Both the position numbers and the translations under genes were made by a program. 64,000 nt of DNA, taken from positions 1 to 64,000 of the forward strand of contig NZ_JADQTO010000004.1 of NCBI RefSeq assembly GCF_015704865.1, given 5' to 3'. Positions 7,988-19,589 of the stretch are shown here, piece by piece; positions within the stretch are counted from its first letter, which is position 1, and every line of letters begins with the position of its first letter. Origin of the DNA: Actinoplanes aureus. GTDB taxonomy: Bacteria; Actinomycetota; Actinomycetes; Mycobacteriales; Micromonosporaceae. The notes beneath the pieces are model-generated. The model searched no databases. It saw only the letters and a list, made by a program, of their open reading frames with translations, and had not been told where the DNA came from.

Positions 7988-8845
7988 ATGCTGGACCACG
8001 AAGAGAGCGCCGGACGGGTAGTGCTGGCCGGTGCGCCACTGGGCAACATCGGCGATGCCTCGGCCCGGTTGCGCGAGGTCCTGGCCTCGGCGGATGTGAT
8101 CGCCGCGGAGGACACCCGGCGGCTCTCCCGGCTGACGCGGGACCTCGGCATCACCGTGCGCGGCCGGATCGTTTCCTACTTCGAGGGCAACGACGAACGG
8201 CGTACGCCCGAACTCGTCGAGGCCCTGGCCGGCGGAGCGGTCGTCGCCGTGGTCACCGACGGCGGCATGCCCAGCGTCTCCGACCCGGGCTACCGGCTGG
8301 TCCGGGCCGCGCTGGAGGCCGGCTTCCCGGTCACCGCGGCGCCCGGGCCGAGCGCGGTGACCACCGCGCTCGCCCTGTCCGGCCTGCCGAGCGACCGGTT
8401 CGTCTTCGAGGGGTTCCTGCCCCGCTCCGGATCGGGACGCCGGAGCCGGCTGCGGGAGCTGGCCGCCGAGCCACGCACGCTGGTCCTCTTCGAGGCACCG
8501 CACCGGATCGTGGGCGCGCTGGAGGATCTGGCCGCGACCTTCGGCGCGGATCGCCCGGCAGCGGTCTGCCGCGAGCTGACCAAGACCTACGAGGAGGTAC
8601 GCCGCGGCGGACTCGGCGAACTGGCCGCCTGGGCCGCGGCGGGCCAGCCGCGCGGCGAGATCACCCTGGTGGTGGGTGGTGCGCCGGCCGGCCCGGCGGA
8701 GCGGCCGGACGACGACGAACTGCGGGCGGCCGTGGCCCGGCGGGAGGCCGCGGGTGCCACGCGCCGGGACGCCATCCAGGCCGTCGCCGACGAGCACGGC
8801 CTGAAGAAGCGGGACGTCTACACGCTGGTGCACAGCGCTCAGTAG
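7988..8845 (+). CDS. rsmI: 16S rRNA 2'-O-ribose C1402 methyltransferase
   Basis: 285 residues, the normal size for RsmI. The SAM-binding tetrapyrrole-methylase fold is shown by VVLAGAPLGNIGD at the start, AAEDTRR, VTDGGMPSVSDPG and APGPSAVTTAL, with FEAPHR and the RELTK(T/L) block later. With RsmH it modifies C1402 in the decoding centre of the small ribosomal subunit. It diverges from pmt. Its last 7 bases overlap the 3' end of the convergent membrane-protein gene. The ribosome site before the ATG is weak. Confidence 0.93.
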   Translation: MLDHEESAGRVVLAGAPLGNIGDASARLREVLASADVIAAEDTRRLSRLTRDLGITVRGRIVSYFEGNDERRTPELVEALAGGAVVAVVTDGGMPSVSDPGYRLVRAALEAGFPVTAAPGPSAVTTALALSGLPSDRFVFEGFLPRSGSGRRSRLRELAAEPRTLVLFEAPHRIVGALEDLAATFGADRPAAVCRELTKTYEEVRRGGLGELAAWAAAGQPRGEITLVVGGAPAGPAERPDDDELRAAVARREAAGATRRDAIQAVADEHGLKKRDVYTLVHSAQ

Positions 8846-9837
8846 GCGGCGATCAGGAATCCGGCCAGCAGCAGGAGCGGCCCGGCGACGCTGGCGAGCA
8901 CCGCCCGGCGACGGGCCCGCCGGGACTCGAGCCGGCGCGCGCCGGTCGTCTCCGCGATGCCGTAACCGCAGATCAGCACCAGCAGGAAGCCGAGCGCCCA
9001 GCGCAGGTGCATGAGGAGTCCGGCGGGGGCGGCGTAGGCCTGGGTGCTGCCCCGGCTGACCATCCGGGCCGGGGAGACCGCGCCGGCCTGGCGGCCGTCG
9101 CCGGAGACGCCGAGCAGGGTCACCGGTGACACGCTGAACTGCCCGTCACCGGCGGCGAACCGGCCGGTGCAGCGCTGGGTCAGCCCACTGCCGTGGCATC
9201 GGGTCGTGGTCGCGTACCCCTTGTCCCCGTGCCCCACCGCGAGCCAGAACGGCTCGGCGCTGACCCACCCGAAGAAGGCGGCCATCAGGCCGAAGGTGAG
9301 CAGGGCGAGCAGCGCGGTCGCCGGATTGCTCGCCGGTGACGTGCGGCGCTTGCCGGTCCGGCGCGCGGCCTGAGCGGCCGCTCGCGCGGCCCGTTCCTCC
9401 TCGCTCAGCCAGAACGGCGAGTTCTCCATCCGTTCCAGGCGTGCCGCGACCGCCGGCGAGGCGGCCGGCGGGCGATGCGGGGCGAGGGCGACGGTGGGCC
9501 GGTTGCGGTCGTCGCTTTCCTTTTCCGGTACGCGCTCCGGTACGCGTGAGGCACCGTCCCCGTCCGGCTCGATGATCATGAGTTCGCCCGCGGTGGCCAG
9601 TCGTGAACCGCCGGCTTCGGCCGGCTCCCCGGCGGCCTCGTCACGCCACCAGGCCGTGTCGGGGTCGGCGAAGGTCCACGGGTTGCCCTGGTCGCGATGC
9701 GGTTCTCCGGGCTGCGGCGAGTCTCCGGTCACCTGATCATTGAACGCCGCGAGCGGGCATGGCGCACGGCACCAATCGGGCGTGTCGGGACAAAACAGCA
9801 TTCCAGCGTGCCGGGTGGCAATCCGTTCGCAGCTCAC
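8839..9837 (-). CDS. Hypothetical membrane protein with long cytoplasmic N-terminus
   Basis: Up to 332 residues; family not recognised. The first half is hydrophilic, acidic and Arg-rich without a motif, except a helical [20 protein letters not shown] stretch around 138-157. Three membrane helices follow (about 176-196, 276-296 and the last 25 residues), the first two separated by a roughly 80-residue outer loop with two Cys (RCHG and QRCTG) that could form a disulphide. The start is uncertain: the longest frame begins only 27 bases from metG, and a GTG at 9732 would leave more promoter room. Convergent overlap of 7 bases with rsmI. Confidence 0.65.
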   Translation of the reverse strand: MSCERIATRHAGMLFCPDTPDWCRAPCPLAAFNDQVTGDSPQPGEPHRDQGNPWTFADPDTAWWRDEAAGEPAEAGGSRLATAGELMIIEPDGDGASRVPERVPEKESDDRNRPTVALAPHRPPAASPAVAARLERMENSPFWLSEEERAARAAAQAARRTGKRRTSPASNPATALLALLTFGLMAAFFGWVSAEPFWLAVGHGDKGYATTTRCHGSGLTQRCTGRFAAGDGQFSVSPVTLLGVSGDGRQAGAVSPARMVSRGSTQAYAAPAGLLMHLRWALGFLLVLICGYGIAETTGARRLESRRARRRAVLASVAGPLLLLAGFLIAAY

Positions 9838-9850
9838 GGTCGGCGGTCAC

Positions 9851-9856
9851 TACGCT
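9851..9856 (+). promoter_or_regulatory. -10 box TACGCT of metG
   Basis: TANNNT 8 bases before the ATG; with no real ribosome site this suggests a leaderless or near-leaderless metG mRNA. Confidence 0.4.
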
Positions 9857-9864
9857 TGAGCACC

Positions 9865-11667
9865 ATGAGTCACGTTCTCGCCGCGGTCGCCTGGCCCTAT
9901 GCCAACGGCCCGCGCCACATCGGTCATGTTTCCGGTTTCGGGGTCCCTTCCGACGTCTTCAGCCGGTACATGCGGATGGCCGGCCACGACGTGCTCATGG
10001 TCTCCGGCACCGACGAGCACGGCACGCCGATCCAGGTCCAGGCGGACGCCGACGGGGTCACCCCGCGTGAGCTCGCCGACCGGTACAACCGGGTGATCGT
10101 CGAGGACCTGCACGGGCTCGGGCTCTCCTACGACCTGTTCACGCGTACCACCACGCGCAACCACTACGCGGTGGTGCAGGAGCTGTTCGAGGGTCTGCAC
10201 CGGAACGGCTACATCGTCGCCCGGACCACCCTCGGCGCCATCTCGCCGTCCACCGGCCGGACCCTGCCGGACCGCTACATCGAGGGCACCTGCCCGATCT
10301 GCGGCTACGAGGGTGCCCGCGGCGACCAGTGCGACAACTGCGGTAACCAGCTCGACCCGGAGCAGCTGATCAACCCGCGCTCCCGGATCAACGGCGAGAC
10401 ACCGCAGTTCGTCGAGACCGAGCACTTCTTCCTGGACCTGCCGGCGTTCGCCGAGGCGATCGGCGGCTGGCTCGACCAGCGGGAGAACTGGCGGCCCAAC
10501 GTCCTGAAGTTCTCCCGGAACCTGCTGGACGACCTCCAGCCGCGGGCCATCACCCGGGACCTCGAGTGGGGTGTGCCGATCCCGCTGGACGGCTGGCGGG
10601 ACCGCGCCGACAAGCGCATCTACGTCTGGTTCGACGCGGTCATCGGTTACCTGTCGGCCTCCATCGAGTGGGCTCGGCGCACCGGCGACCCGGACGCCTG
10701 GCGGCAGTGGTGGTCGTCGGACGCGCAGGGCAAGGACGCGCTCGGCTACTACTTCATGGGCAAGGACAACATCGTCTTCCACTCGGTGATCTGGCCGGCC
10801 CTGCTGCTCGGCTACTCGGGCGCGGGCGACAAGGCCGGCGAGCCGGGTGAGCTGGGCAAGCTGAACCTGCCCACCGAGGTGGTCTCCAGTGAGTACCTGA
10901 CGATGGAGGGCAAGAAGTTCTCCTCGTCTCGGCGGGTGGTCATCTACGTGCGCGACTTCCTGGAGCGCTACGACGCCGACGCGCTGCGCTACTTCATCGC
11001 GGCCGCCGGTCCGGAGTCGAACGACACCGACTTCACCTGGGCCGAGTTCGTCCGGCGCAACAACGACGAGTTGGTGGCCGGCTGGGGCAACCTGGTGAAC
11101 CGGTCGATCTCGATGGCGGCGAAGAACTTCGGCGAGATCCCCGCGGCCGGTTCGTTCACGCCCGAGGATCTCGCTGTGCTGGAGGTGGCGAAGGCGGGCT
11201 TCGACACGGTCGGCGAGCTGATCGCCAAGCACCGCCAGAAGGCGGCGATCGGCGAGGCGATGAGGGTGGTGGCCGAGGCCAACAAGTACCTCTCCGAGCA
11301 GGCGCCGTGGAAGCTGAAGTCGGAGGAGGAGAAGGCCAGGCAGGGCACGGTTCTGCACGTGGCGCTCCAGGTGGTCAGTGACGCCAACACGCTGCTCACC
11401 CCGTTCCTGCCGCACTCCGCGCAGAAGGTGTTCGAGCTGCTCGGCGGCGAGGGCGTGCACGCGCCCATGCCGCGGATCGAGGAGGTCGAGGACCTGGACG
11501 GCGGCCCGGGGTACCCGGTACTGACGGGCGACTACACGGTGGGCGCGCGCTGGGAGTCGGTACCGCTCGTGGCGGGCACGTCACTGAGCGCTCCGAAGCC
11601 GGTTTTCCGCAAGCTCGACCCGTCCGTGATCGACGAGGAGCTGGCGCGGCTGGGCGAGGGCTCCTGA
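9865..11667 (+). CDS. metG: Methionyl-tRNA synthetase
   Basis: 600 residues. The class I ATP site HIGH is present (PRHIGH, near residue 15), followed by a CPxCG...CDNCG zinc knuckle (about 142-160). The second signature is EGKKFSSSR in place of KMSKS, the usual actinobacterial form. The C-terminal part is the helical anticodon-binding domain; no extra dimerisation domain is attached. Charges tRNA-Met in the cytoplasm. Longer upstream frames exist, but the protein begins naturally at [15 protein letters not shown]. Confidence 0.96.
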   Translation: MSHVLAAVAWPYANGPRHIGHVSGFGVPSDVFSRYMRMAGHDVLMVSGTDEHGTPIQVQADADGVTPRELADRYNRVIVEDLHGLGLSYDLFTRTTTRNHYAVVQELFEGLHRNGYIVARTTLGAISPSTGRTLPDRYIEGTCPICGYEGARGDQCDNCGNQLDPEQLINPRSRINGETPQFVETEHFFLDLPAFAEAIGGWLDQRENWRPNVLKFSRNLLDDLQPRAITRDLEWGVPIPLDGWRDRADKRIYVWFDAVIGYLSASIEWARRTGDPDAWRQWWSSDAQGKDALGYYFMGKDNIVFHSVIWPALLLGYSGAGDKAGEPGELGKLNLPTEVVSSEYLTMEGKKFSSSRRVVIYVRDFLERYDADALRYFIAAAGPESNDTDFTWAEFVRRNNDELVAGWGNLVNRSISMAAKNFGEIPAAGSFTPEDLAVLEVAKAGFDTVGELIAKHRQKAAIGEAMRVVAEANKYLSEQAPWKLKSEEEKARQGTVLHVALQVVSDANTLLTPFLPHSAQKVFELLGGEGVHAPMPRIEEVEDLDGGPGYPVLTGDYTVGARWESVPLVAGTSLSAPKPVFRKLDPSVIDEELARLGEGS

Positions 11668-11908
11668 CCTGCGAGATCTTCTCGATTGACGCCCGTCGGT
11701 GCCGCTCGGCGCCGGCGGGCATCGTCGTCGATGTGGCGGATCGCACGAGTGCTGGCCGTTTAAGGGATTGATCAGGCTGACGTAGATCCGGTAGCGTCAC
11801 GGCGACCACGGGGGGACGTGGGCGTTTCATCGGTACGGCTGCGTTTCGGCGTGGTTACCAGCTGTGACGTCCGTCCTTCGTGTGGATCCACCCCTCGAAG
11901 GAGTTTCG

Positions 11909-13159
11909 TTGAACCCACGTCTCTCGCGCCCCCTTCTGGCGGCGCTCGTCAGTGGCGCGCTGGTCGCAGGTGGCGCGATCTACACGTCGCCGGCCTCCGC
12001 CGGCACCCCGTTGAAGGCACCTGTCGCCACGGAGTCGGACACGCCGGTGCCCCCGTCGGACGCCCCGCCGTCCGTCGCTCCGCCGTCGGTCGCTCCGCCG
12101 TCGGTGGCGCCGCCCTCGGACGCCCCGCCGTCGGTCGCCCCGCCGTCCGTTGCCCCGCCCTCGGTGGCGCCGCCCTCGGTCGCCCCGCCGTCGGTCGTTC
12201 CGTCGTCGGGCAACCCGTCGACTCCCGACACCATCAAGCCCACCGGCTCGTTCAAGCTGAACCTGGCCTCGATCTGGATCGGCCAGTCGGTCGCCTTCAG
12301 CCAGACCACGGTCACGGACAACGCCGGGGCGGCGAACGTCGCCCGGACGATCAACTGGGGTGACGGCACCACGACCGTGCTCGCCGCCGGTGTGAACGTC
12401 GCGACGAAGACCTACACCAGGGCCGGCAAGTTCACGGTCACCGAGCTGCTGGTCGACAAGGCCAACAACTCGACCACGCTGACCGGTCCGGTCGTCAGCG
12501 TCGTCGTCCCGGGCAAGTTCTCGCTGAGCAAGTCCACCGTGTACCAGGGTGTGCCGTTCAACGTGAACGTCAGCAAGCTCCCGGTCGGCACCACCAGCTT
12601 CCGGGTTGACTGGGGCGACGGCACCTACAGCGGCCACAAGGCGAAGAACGGTGCGGTTACCGGCTTCATCCTCTACTTCGAGGGCAACCCGGCGAACAGC
12701 AAGATCAGCGGCAAGCGCGTCGTGCGGGTCCGGCTCTTCAACAAGAACGGCGGCTCGTCCTACATCAACGCCGGCACGATCAACGTGCTGCGGGACCCCT
12801 ACCTGCCGCTTCTCAAGATCACCAAGCCGAGCAAGCCGAGCAAGGTCAGCTCCTGGCGTACCGTCCGGGGCACCGCCAGCGACAAGCACTCCGGCCTGTT
12901 CGAGGTCGGAGCCACCGCGATCCGCGTGGTCAACGGCAAGACCTACTGCATGACCTCGAAGACGAAGTGGAAGCGGTACACCACCGACAACTCCTTCAAC
13001 AAGAACTGCAAGTACTTCAAGGTGAAGGTCACCAAGGGTAAGTGGTCGCTGAAGCTCCCCAGCGGTCTCACCAAGGGCCACATCGTGGTCAGCGCGTACG
13101 CGGTGGACTTCGCCGACAACAGCACCGTCAAGGTCCGCCAGGCCAAGCTGACCAGCTGA
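11909..13159 (+). CDS. Secreted protein with PPSVA repeats and PKD-like domains
   Basis: 416 residues. The TTG start at 11909 is chosen because GAAGGAG sits five bases before it and the product then begins with a clean signal peptide (RLSRPLLAALVSGALVAGG, cleavage near PASAG). Residues about 48-97 are ten PPS(V/D)A units. Two immunoglobulin/PKD-like segments follow, each with a W-G-D-G-T core (INWGDGTTTV and VDWGDGTYSG), then a Lys-rich C-terminal domain with two Cys. Likely an extracellular or wall-associated binding protein; no enzyme motif seen. It ends at a strong terminator. Confidence 0.8.
   Translation: MNPRLSRPLLAALVSGALVAGGAIYTSPASAGTPLKAPVATESDTPVPPSDAPPSVAPPSVAPPSVAPPSDAPPSVAPPSVAPPSVAPPSVAPPSVVPSSGNPSTPDTIKPTGSFKLNLASIWIGQSVAFSQTTVTDNAGAANVARTINWGDGTTTVLAAGVNVATKTYTRAGKFTVTELLVDKANNSTTLTGPVVSVVVPGKFSLSKSTVYQGVPFNVNVSKLPVGTTSFRVDWGDGTYSGHKAKNGAVTGFILYFEGNPANSKISGKRVVRVRLFNKNGGSSYINAGTINVLRDPYLPLLKITKPSKPSKVSSWRTVRGTASDKHSGLFEVGATAIRVVNGKTYCMTSKTKWKRYTTDNSFNKNCKYFKVKVTKGKWSLKLPSGLTKGHIVVSAYAVDFADNSTVKVRQAKLTS
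12050..12199 (+). repeat. Ten tandem 15-base units coding PPS(V/D)A
   Basis: Exactly ten in-frame 15-base copies. Seven read PPSVA, two PPSDA and the last PPSVV. The DNA copies differ mostly at third positions, so the repeat number may vary between strains. Confidence 0.9.
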
Positions 13160-13172
13160 CCTGGGCAACGTG

Positions 13173-13202
13173 AAAGGGGCCGGCGAAAGCCGGCCCCTTT
13201 TT
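13173..13202. terminator. Strong bidirectional terminator
   Basis: Nine G/C pairs (13176-13184 with 13189-13197) around a GAAA loop. They are flanked by AAA on one side and TTTTT on the other, so it can stop both the plus-strand secreted-protein gene and the minus-strand gene ending at 13211. Confidence 0.9.
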
Positions 13203-13210
13203 GCATGTCC

Positions 13211-14245
13211 TCAGAGCTGGTACGCGAGATCCGCCAGGTGATGGTCGGTCAGCTCGTCCACCGCCGCCCACGCCTCGTATACGCCCCGCTCGTAGCAGCG
13301 GGCCCCGGTCCGGTTGATCGCCTCGGCGTCCGGGCGGAGCAGCCGCAGCCGGGCCCAGGTCTCGTCGCGCTGAAGCACCCAGCAGGCGGCCCCGCGCCAG
13401 ACGGCCTGTTCGGCCCGGCGGCTCAGCGTCTGCACCGGGTAGCGGGCGGCCCGGGTGAGGGCACGTACCCGGAACTCGCCCGGCGGATCGGCCACCGCCT
13501 CGTGCTCCTGGTCGTTGATCCGGCCGATCAGCCGCGCGGAGCCGGCCGCGGTGCACGGCACGTACTCCCGGTCCGGGCTGCCTCCCGGGATCTCGCCGAG
13601 CAGGCCACGCCAGCGCGGCCCGGCCAGCCGCAGCCAGCCGTGCTGTTCCGGCTGGTACGTGTAGAGCACCACCTCGTCCCCGCCCGGCACGTACGCCAGC
13701 AGCTGCGCGTTGGCCGGCAGCGGAAGGTCGGCGAAGCCGCTGGTGACGAACTCCGGGATCAGGTCGTCGGTGCTCGGGGTGAACCCGGTGCCGAGCACCA
13801 TCGCGCCGATCCGGGAGTGGGCCGGCAGCGCGGCCAGACCGGGCTGCGCGGGTTCCGCCGGGATCTCGAAGTCGAGCGGGTCGGTGGCTCGCCAGCGCAG
13901 CGCGAAAGCCACCCGGTCGTCGGCGGCGCCGTCGGTGCGCAACAGGGTCAGCTGCTCCGGCTCGCGCAGGTGGGCGATGTCGCAGGACCGGTAGCAGAAG
14001 CCGTACGGCAGCCAGCCGCCCAGGTGCCCGGCGACCTGGGCCGCGGAGAGCACCTTGGTCATCCGGGTGCCCCGGCGGATCGCCGCGGTGTCCCGGATCC
14101 GGCGCAGCTCCGGATCTTCCCGGTACACCGCGGACTGGCTCATCGACTGCACCTGTTGCCAGCTCAGGTCGCGGCGCAGCGGAGCCATCAGGGGCGGGTC
14201 CAGCGGGTCGGCGCCGAGATCACTGTCCTCACCGGTCACGGTCAC
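13211..14245 (-). CDS. Conserved actinobacterial protein of unknown function
   Basis: About 344 residues from the GTG at 14245. No signal peptide, membrane helix or enzyme motif recognised. It has many Trp and Arg residues and a paired MVLGTGF...TPSTDDLIPEF region. The start is preferred because TAAGTT lies 7 bases before it; a longer frame to 14314 would run almost into tatD. It ends at the bidirectional terminator and diverges from tatD. Function unknown. Confidence 0.65.
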   Translation of the reverse strand: MTVTGEDSDLGADPLDPPLMAPLRRDLSWQQVQSMSQSAVYREDPELRRIRDTAAIRRGTRMTKVLSAAQVAGHLGGWLPYGFCYRSCDIAHLREPEQLTLLRTDGAADDRVAFALRWRATDPLDFEIPAEPAQPGLAALPAHSRIGAMVLGTGFTPSTDDLIPEFVTSGFADLPLPANAQLLAYVPGGDEVVLYTYQPEQHGWLRLAGPRWRGLLGEIPGGSPDREYVPCTAAGSARLIGRINDQEHEAVADPPGEFRVRALTRAARYPVQTLSRRAEQAVWRGAACWVLQRDETWARLRLLRPDAEAINRTGARCYERGVYEAWAAVDELTDHHLADLAYQL

Positions 14246-14252
14246 GCGGCGC

Positions 14253-14258
14253 AACTTA
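14253..14258 (-). promoter_or_regulatory. -10 box TAAGTT
   Basis: TANNNT 7 bases before the GTG at 14245; this spacing is part of the reason for choosing that start. Confidence 0.4.
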
Positions 14259-14315
14259 AGTGACGCCGGTGGATACCGGATGAACGGCCGGTTACCGAAA
14301 AATGCGACGTGCACA

Positions 14316-15209
14316 ATGTCTCACATGCCATCACCATCCGAATCGCGTCGCGCCAAGAGCTCCCGCCGGGCCGGTGAGTTCCCGCCGGCTCCGGAGCCGC
14401 TCGCGGTGCCGGTCTTCGACAGCCACACCCACCTCGACCTGACGGTCCAGGAGGCCGGTGTTCCGGGCGGCGGAGCGGGCGACCCGATCGACGCATTGAT
14501 CACCGCCGCGGCGAAGAGCGGCGTGGACCGGCTCGTTCAGGTGGGAGTGGACGTCGACTCGTCGCGCTGGGGCGCCGACCTGGCCGATCGGCACGACTCG
14601 GTGCTGGCCACGGTGGCGCTGCACCCGAACGACGCGCCCCGCCTCTCCGATCTGGACGGCGCGCTGCGCGAGATCGAGGCGCTCGCGGCCCGGCCCCGGG
14701 TGCGCGGCATCGGGGAGACCGGCCTGGACACCTTCCGGACCGGTGCGGAGGGCCGCGCCGCCCAGGAGGAGAGCTTCCGGGCGCACATCGCCATCGCGAA
14801 GCGGTACGGCAAGGCGCTGATCATCCACGACCGGGACGCCCACGACGACGTGCTCCGGGTGCTGGACTCGGAGGGCGCTCCGGACACTGTGGTCCTGCAC
14901 TGCTTCTCCGGCGACGCGGAGTTCGCCGCCGAGTGCGTACGCCGCGGCTACTACCTGAGTTTCGCCGGGACGGTCACCTTCGCCAGTGCGGGGAGCCTGC
15001 GTGAGGCGGCCGTGATCACGCCGCCGGAGCAGATGATGGTGGAGACCGACGCGCCGTATCTGACACCGACGCCGCACCGCGGGCGGCCGAACGCGTCCTA
15101 CCTGATCCCGTTGACCGTGCGGGCACTCGCCGAGGTGCGGGGCGCCGACGTCGACGAGCTCTGCGCGGCGATCTCGGCGAACGGCGAGCGGGTCTTCGGG
15201 GCCTGGTAG
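14316..15209 (+). CDS. tatD: TatD-family metal-dependent hydrolase / DNase
   Basis: 297 residues. The metal ligands of the TatD barrel are visible: FDSHTHLDL (first His pair), GETGLD (Glu), IHDRDAHDD (His), LHCFSGD (His) and ETDAPYLTP (Asp). Members are 3' exonucleases or deoxyribonucleases, often encoded beside metG and rsmA as here. The N-terminal 30 residues before the barrel are basic and Ser-rich. ATG at 14316 or 14325 are both possible; neither has a good ribosome site. Confidence 0.92.
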   Translation: MSHMPSPSESRRAKSSRRAGEFPPAPEPLAVPVFDSHTHLDLTVQEAGVPGGGAGDPIDALITAAAKSGVDRLVQVGVDVDSSRWGADLADRHDSVLATVALHPNDAPRLSDLDGALREIEALAARPRVRGIGETGLDTFRTGAEGRAAQEESFRAHIAIAKRYGKALIIHDRDAHDDVLRVLDSEGAPDTVVLHCFSGDAEFAAECVRRGYYLSFAGTVTFASAGSLREAAVITPPEQMMVETDAPYLTPTPHRGRPNASYLIPLTVRALAEVRGADVDELCAAISANGERVFGAW

Positions 15210-15213
15210 CTGA

Positions 15214-15636
15214 TCAGTCGAGCTCGACCCAGGCGGCCACGCCCAGCTCCCGGCTGAGTTGCTCGAGCTGGGTCGCGAAGGCGGTGGGTGCCGCGTGCAA
15301 CGGGCCGCGCGAGACCATCCGGACCGCCCAGCGGTGCCCGGGCGCGATGTTGAAGATGCGATGCACCACCTGGGAGCCGCGCTGGTCCGGCTCCACGCTG
15401 GTGACACCGCGGTACCACCACTCGCCCTGCTGGGTGACCGAACGCGCGGCCCGGTCCACGGTCACCGTGATCCGGCTGCCGTCCCGGACCATCACGAACT
15501 CGTCGCCGTCGGAGTGCTCGATCGTGCCGGCGGTGGCGAGCGGGGAGCGGCCACCCGGCAGCACGTCGAGCAACACCGCGGCGACCCGGTCCGGTGCCGC
15601 CTCCACCACACCGCGAAGCACCAGCAACTCGGTCAT
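15214..15636 (-). CDS. Small SRPBCC-like protein, unknown function
   Basis: 140 residues beginning with a beta strand ending in VEAAPDRVAAVLLDV, like the start of START/SRPBCC ligand-binding folds, then several beta strands with GEWWYRGVTSV and a final helix (FATQLEQLSRELG). The family assignment rests on this shape only. It is convergent with tatD, with 4 bases between the stops. TAGTAA lies 6 bases upstream of the ATG, an imperfect -10. Confidence 0.6.
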   Translation of the reverse strand: MTELLVLRGVVEAAPDRVAAVLLDVLPGGRSPLATAGTIEHSDGDEFVMVRDGSRITVTVDRAARSVTQQGEWWYRGVTSVEPDQRGSQVVHRIFNIAPGHRWAVRMVSRGPLHAAPTAFATQLEQLSRELGVAAWVELD

Positions 15637-15682
15637 GAACCATTACTACCCGGCGGTGTCCAGCAGGGGGAGGCCTCCGCCT

Positions 15683-15688
15683 TAGGCT
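15683..15688 (+). promoter_or_regulatory. -10 box TAGGCT of rsmA
   Basis: Six bases from the ATG of rsmA. A leaderless rsmA-ispE(-ABC-F) mRNA is predicted. Confidence 0.55.
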
Positions 15689-15694
15689 CTGGGC

Positions 15695-16681
15695 ATGGCT
15701 GACTCACCGAATCTCTCTCAACCCGGGCACCGGGGCTCCGGCCAGGTGGAGAAGAGTTCGCTTCTCGGCCCGGCGGAGATCCGGGAGCTCGCCGCTCGTC
15801 TCGGCGTGGCGCCGACCAAGAAGCTCGGCCAGAACTTCCTGCACGACCCGAACACCATCCGGCGGATCGTCGCCGCGGCCGGCCTGCGCCCCGACGACGT
15901 CGCCCTGGAGGTCGGTCCCGGCCTCGGTTCGCTCACCCTCGGCCTGGTCGACGCGGTCCGGCACGTGCACGCGGTGGAGATCGACCCGACGCTGGCGGCC
16001 GCCCTGCCGGACACCGTCTCGGCCGCGCACCTCACCGTGCACCCCGCCGACGCGCTCCGGGTGACCGGCGACCGGTTCGACCCGGCGCCGACCATGCTGG
16101 TGGCGAACCTGCCCTACAACGTCGCGGTGCCGGTGGTGCTGCACCTGCTCGCCGAGTTGCCCACCCTGCGCGGCGGGCTGGTCATGGTGCAGAAGGAGGT
16201 CGCCGACCGGCTCACCGCCGGTCCCGGCTCCAAGGTCTACGGCATCCCGTCGGTGAAGCTGGCCTGGTACGCGGAGGCCAGGCCGGCCGGCAAGGTCCCG
16301 CCCGCGGTGTTCTGGCCGGTGCCCAACGTGGATTCCGGCCTGGTCGCCTTCACCCGGCGGACCCCGCCGGAGGGTGCCGGGCGGGCCGAGGTCTTCGCGG
16401 TGGTGGACGCGGCGTTCGCGCAGCGCCGCAAGACCCTGCGCGCCGCGCTGGCCGGCTGGGCCGGCGGCCCGGACCGGGCCGAGCAGGTGTTGCGCGCGGC
16501 CGGAATCAGCCCGCAGGCGCGTGGTGAGGCGCTCACGGTGGGTGAGTTCGTCGCGATCGCGGCGGCGGCGAAACTGTCGGGGTACGGCGGTAAGCTCAGC
16601 CCGTCCGACGCAGAGCCCGAGGAGAGACTCATGACCGGGGAACCTGTGGGTGAAGCTCCGATCCGGGACGTCACTCCGTGA
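15695..16681 (+). CDS. rsmA: 16S rRNA dimethyladenosine transferase
   Basis: 328 residues, slightly long for the family because of a 30-residue N-terminal and a 40-residue C-terminal extension. [10 protein letters not shown], the SAM-binding [11 protein letters not shown] and the catalytic NLPYN block are all intact. It dimethylates A1518 and A1519 (E. coli numbering) of 16S rRNA during 30S assembly; loss gives kasugamycin resistance in known cases. Its TGA overlaps the GTG of ispE by four bases, so the two are translationally coupled. Confidence 0.95.
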   Translation: MADSPNLSQPGHRGSGQVEKSSLLGPAEIRELAARLGVAPTKKLGQNFLHDPNTIRRIVAAAGLRPDDVALEVGPGLGSLTLGLVDAVRHVHAVEIDPTLAAALPDTVSAAHLTVHPADALRVTGDRFDPAPTMLVANLPYNVAVPVVLHLLAELPTLRGGLVMVQKEVADRLTAGPGSKVYGIPSVKLAWYAEARPAGKVPPAVFWPVPNVDSGLVAFTRRTPPEGAGRAEVFAVVDAAFAQRRKTLRAALAGWAGGPDRAEQVLRAAGISPQARGEALTVGEFVAIAAAAKLSGYGGKLSPSDAEPEERLMTGEPVGEAPIRDVTP

Positions 16682-17625
16682 CAGAGGCCTGGGGACCGGA
16701 CGACGACGAGCCGCGCCCGCACCACGGTCCGGTCAAGGTGCGTGTTCCCGCGAAGATCAACCTGCATCTCGGGGTGGGTCCGCTGCGGCCGGACGGCTAT
16801 CACGAGCTGAACACCGTCTACCACGCGATCAGCCTCTTCGACGAGCTCACCGCCCGGCGCGGTGACACGCTCACGCTCACCATGGAGGGCGAGGGCACCG
16901 GCGACCTGGCGCTGGACGAGAGCAACCTGATCATCCGGGCCGCGCGAGCACTCGCCGCCCGCGGCCGCGTCCCGGCATATGCGCGGTTGCACCTGCGCAA
17001 GTCGATCCCGCTGGCCGGCGGTCTGGCCGGCGGCAGCGCCGACGCCGCCGCCACGCTCATCGCCTGCGACATGCTCTGGGGCCTCGGCATGTCCCGCGAC
17101 GAGCTCGCCGAGGTGGGCGCCCAGCTCGGCTCCGACGTGCCGTTCCTGTTGCACGGCGGCACCGCGCTCGGCACCGGCCACGGCGAGGCGGTCAGTCCGA
17201 TCCTGGCCCGCCCCACCGCCTGGCACTGGGTGGTGGCGATCGCCGACGGCGGCCTCTCCACCCCGGCGGTCTACCGCGAGCTGGACGTGCTGCGCGAGAG
17301 CTCGTGCTCGCCGCCTCCGTTGGGCGGGCCGGACCATCTGATGGCCGCGCTGCGCCAGCGCGATCCCGAGGTGCTCGGCGCCGCACTCGGCAACGACCTT
17401 CAGCCGGCCGCGCTCTCGCTCCGCCCGCAGCTCGCCGACGTGCTGAAAGCGGGCCACGAGGCGGGCGCGATCACCGGCATCGTCTCCGGCTCCGGGCCGA
17501 CCTGCGTCTTCCTCGCCGCTGACGCGGGGCACGCGCAGCGGGTCGCGGCCGGGCTGAACGCGGCCGGGGTGTGCCGGGCAGCGGTCACCGCCCGCGGGCC
17601 GCAGCCGGGCGCGCGGGTAATCTAG
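16678..17625 (+). CDS. ispE: 4-diphosphocytidyl-2-C-methyl-D-erythritol kinase
   Basis: 315 residues, a GHMP kinase. [12 protein letters not shown] marks the substrate site, [17 protein letters not shown] the ATP loop and GSGPTC the third motif. It phosphorylates CDP-methylerythritol in the MEP isoprenoid pathway. The GTG start overlaps rsmA (GTGA), the usual rsmA-ispE arrangement in actinobacteria. The ABC-F gene begins 8 bases after its stop. Confidence 0.95.
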   Translation: MTEAWGPDDDEPRPHHGPVKVRVPAKINLHLGVGPLRPDGYHELNTVYHAISLFDELTARRGDTLTLTMEGEGTGDLALDESNLIIRAARALAARGRVPAYARLHLRKSIPLAGGLAGGSADAAATLIACDMLWGLGMSRDELAEVGAQLGSDVPFLLHGGTALGTGHGEAVSPILARPTAWHWVVAIADGGLSTPAVYRELDVLRESSCSPPPLGGPDHLMAALRQRDPEVLGAALGNDLQPAALSLRPQLADVLKAGHEAGAITGIVSGSGPTCVFLAADAGHAQRVAAGLNAAGVCRAAVTARGPQPGARVI

Positions 17626-17633
17626 ACCGCATC

Positions 17634-19427
<1,794 letters not shown>

Positions 19428-19430
<3 letters not shown>

Positions 19431-19506
19431 GGCTTATTCGCGACCCACCTTGAGTTTTGTGGTCGCAACCGGCGTGCTCGGTATCAACCGTCGCGAATAA
19501 GCCTCA
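19428..19506. repeat. Inverted repeat with exact 17-base arms
   Basis: Arms 19428-19444 and 19490-19506 are perfect reverse complements (left arm begins TGAGGCTTATTCGCGAC) separated by 45 bases. The left arm supplies the stop codon of the ABC-F gene. The arms are less G+C-rich than the surroundings. It may be a large-loop terminator or the relic of a small insertion. Confidence 0.8.
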
Positions 19507-19589
19507 CCGATCCGGGGGGTGTGCCTGCGCCGCTTGCGGGGGATACGCGAGAATCGGTCCGAAGACAACTGACCTTGGAGACGGACACC

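Noticed and set aside
12050..12199. Tandem repeats as a CRISPR-like array
   Set aside because: Units are 15 bases, contiguous and in frame with a secreted protein; there are no spacers or cas genes.
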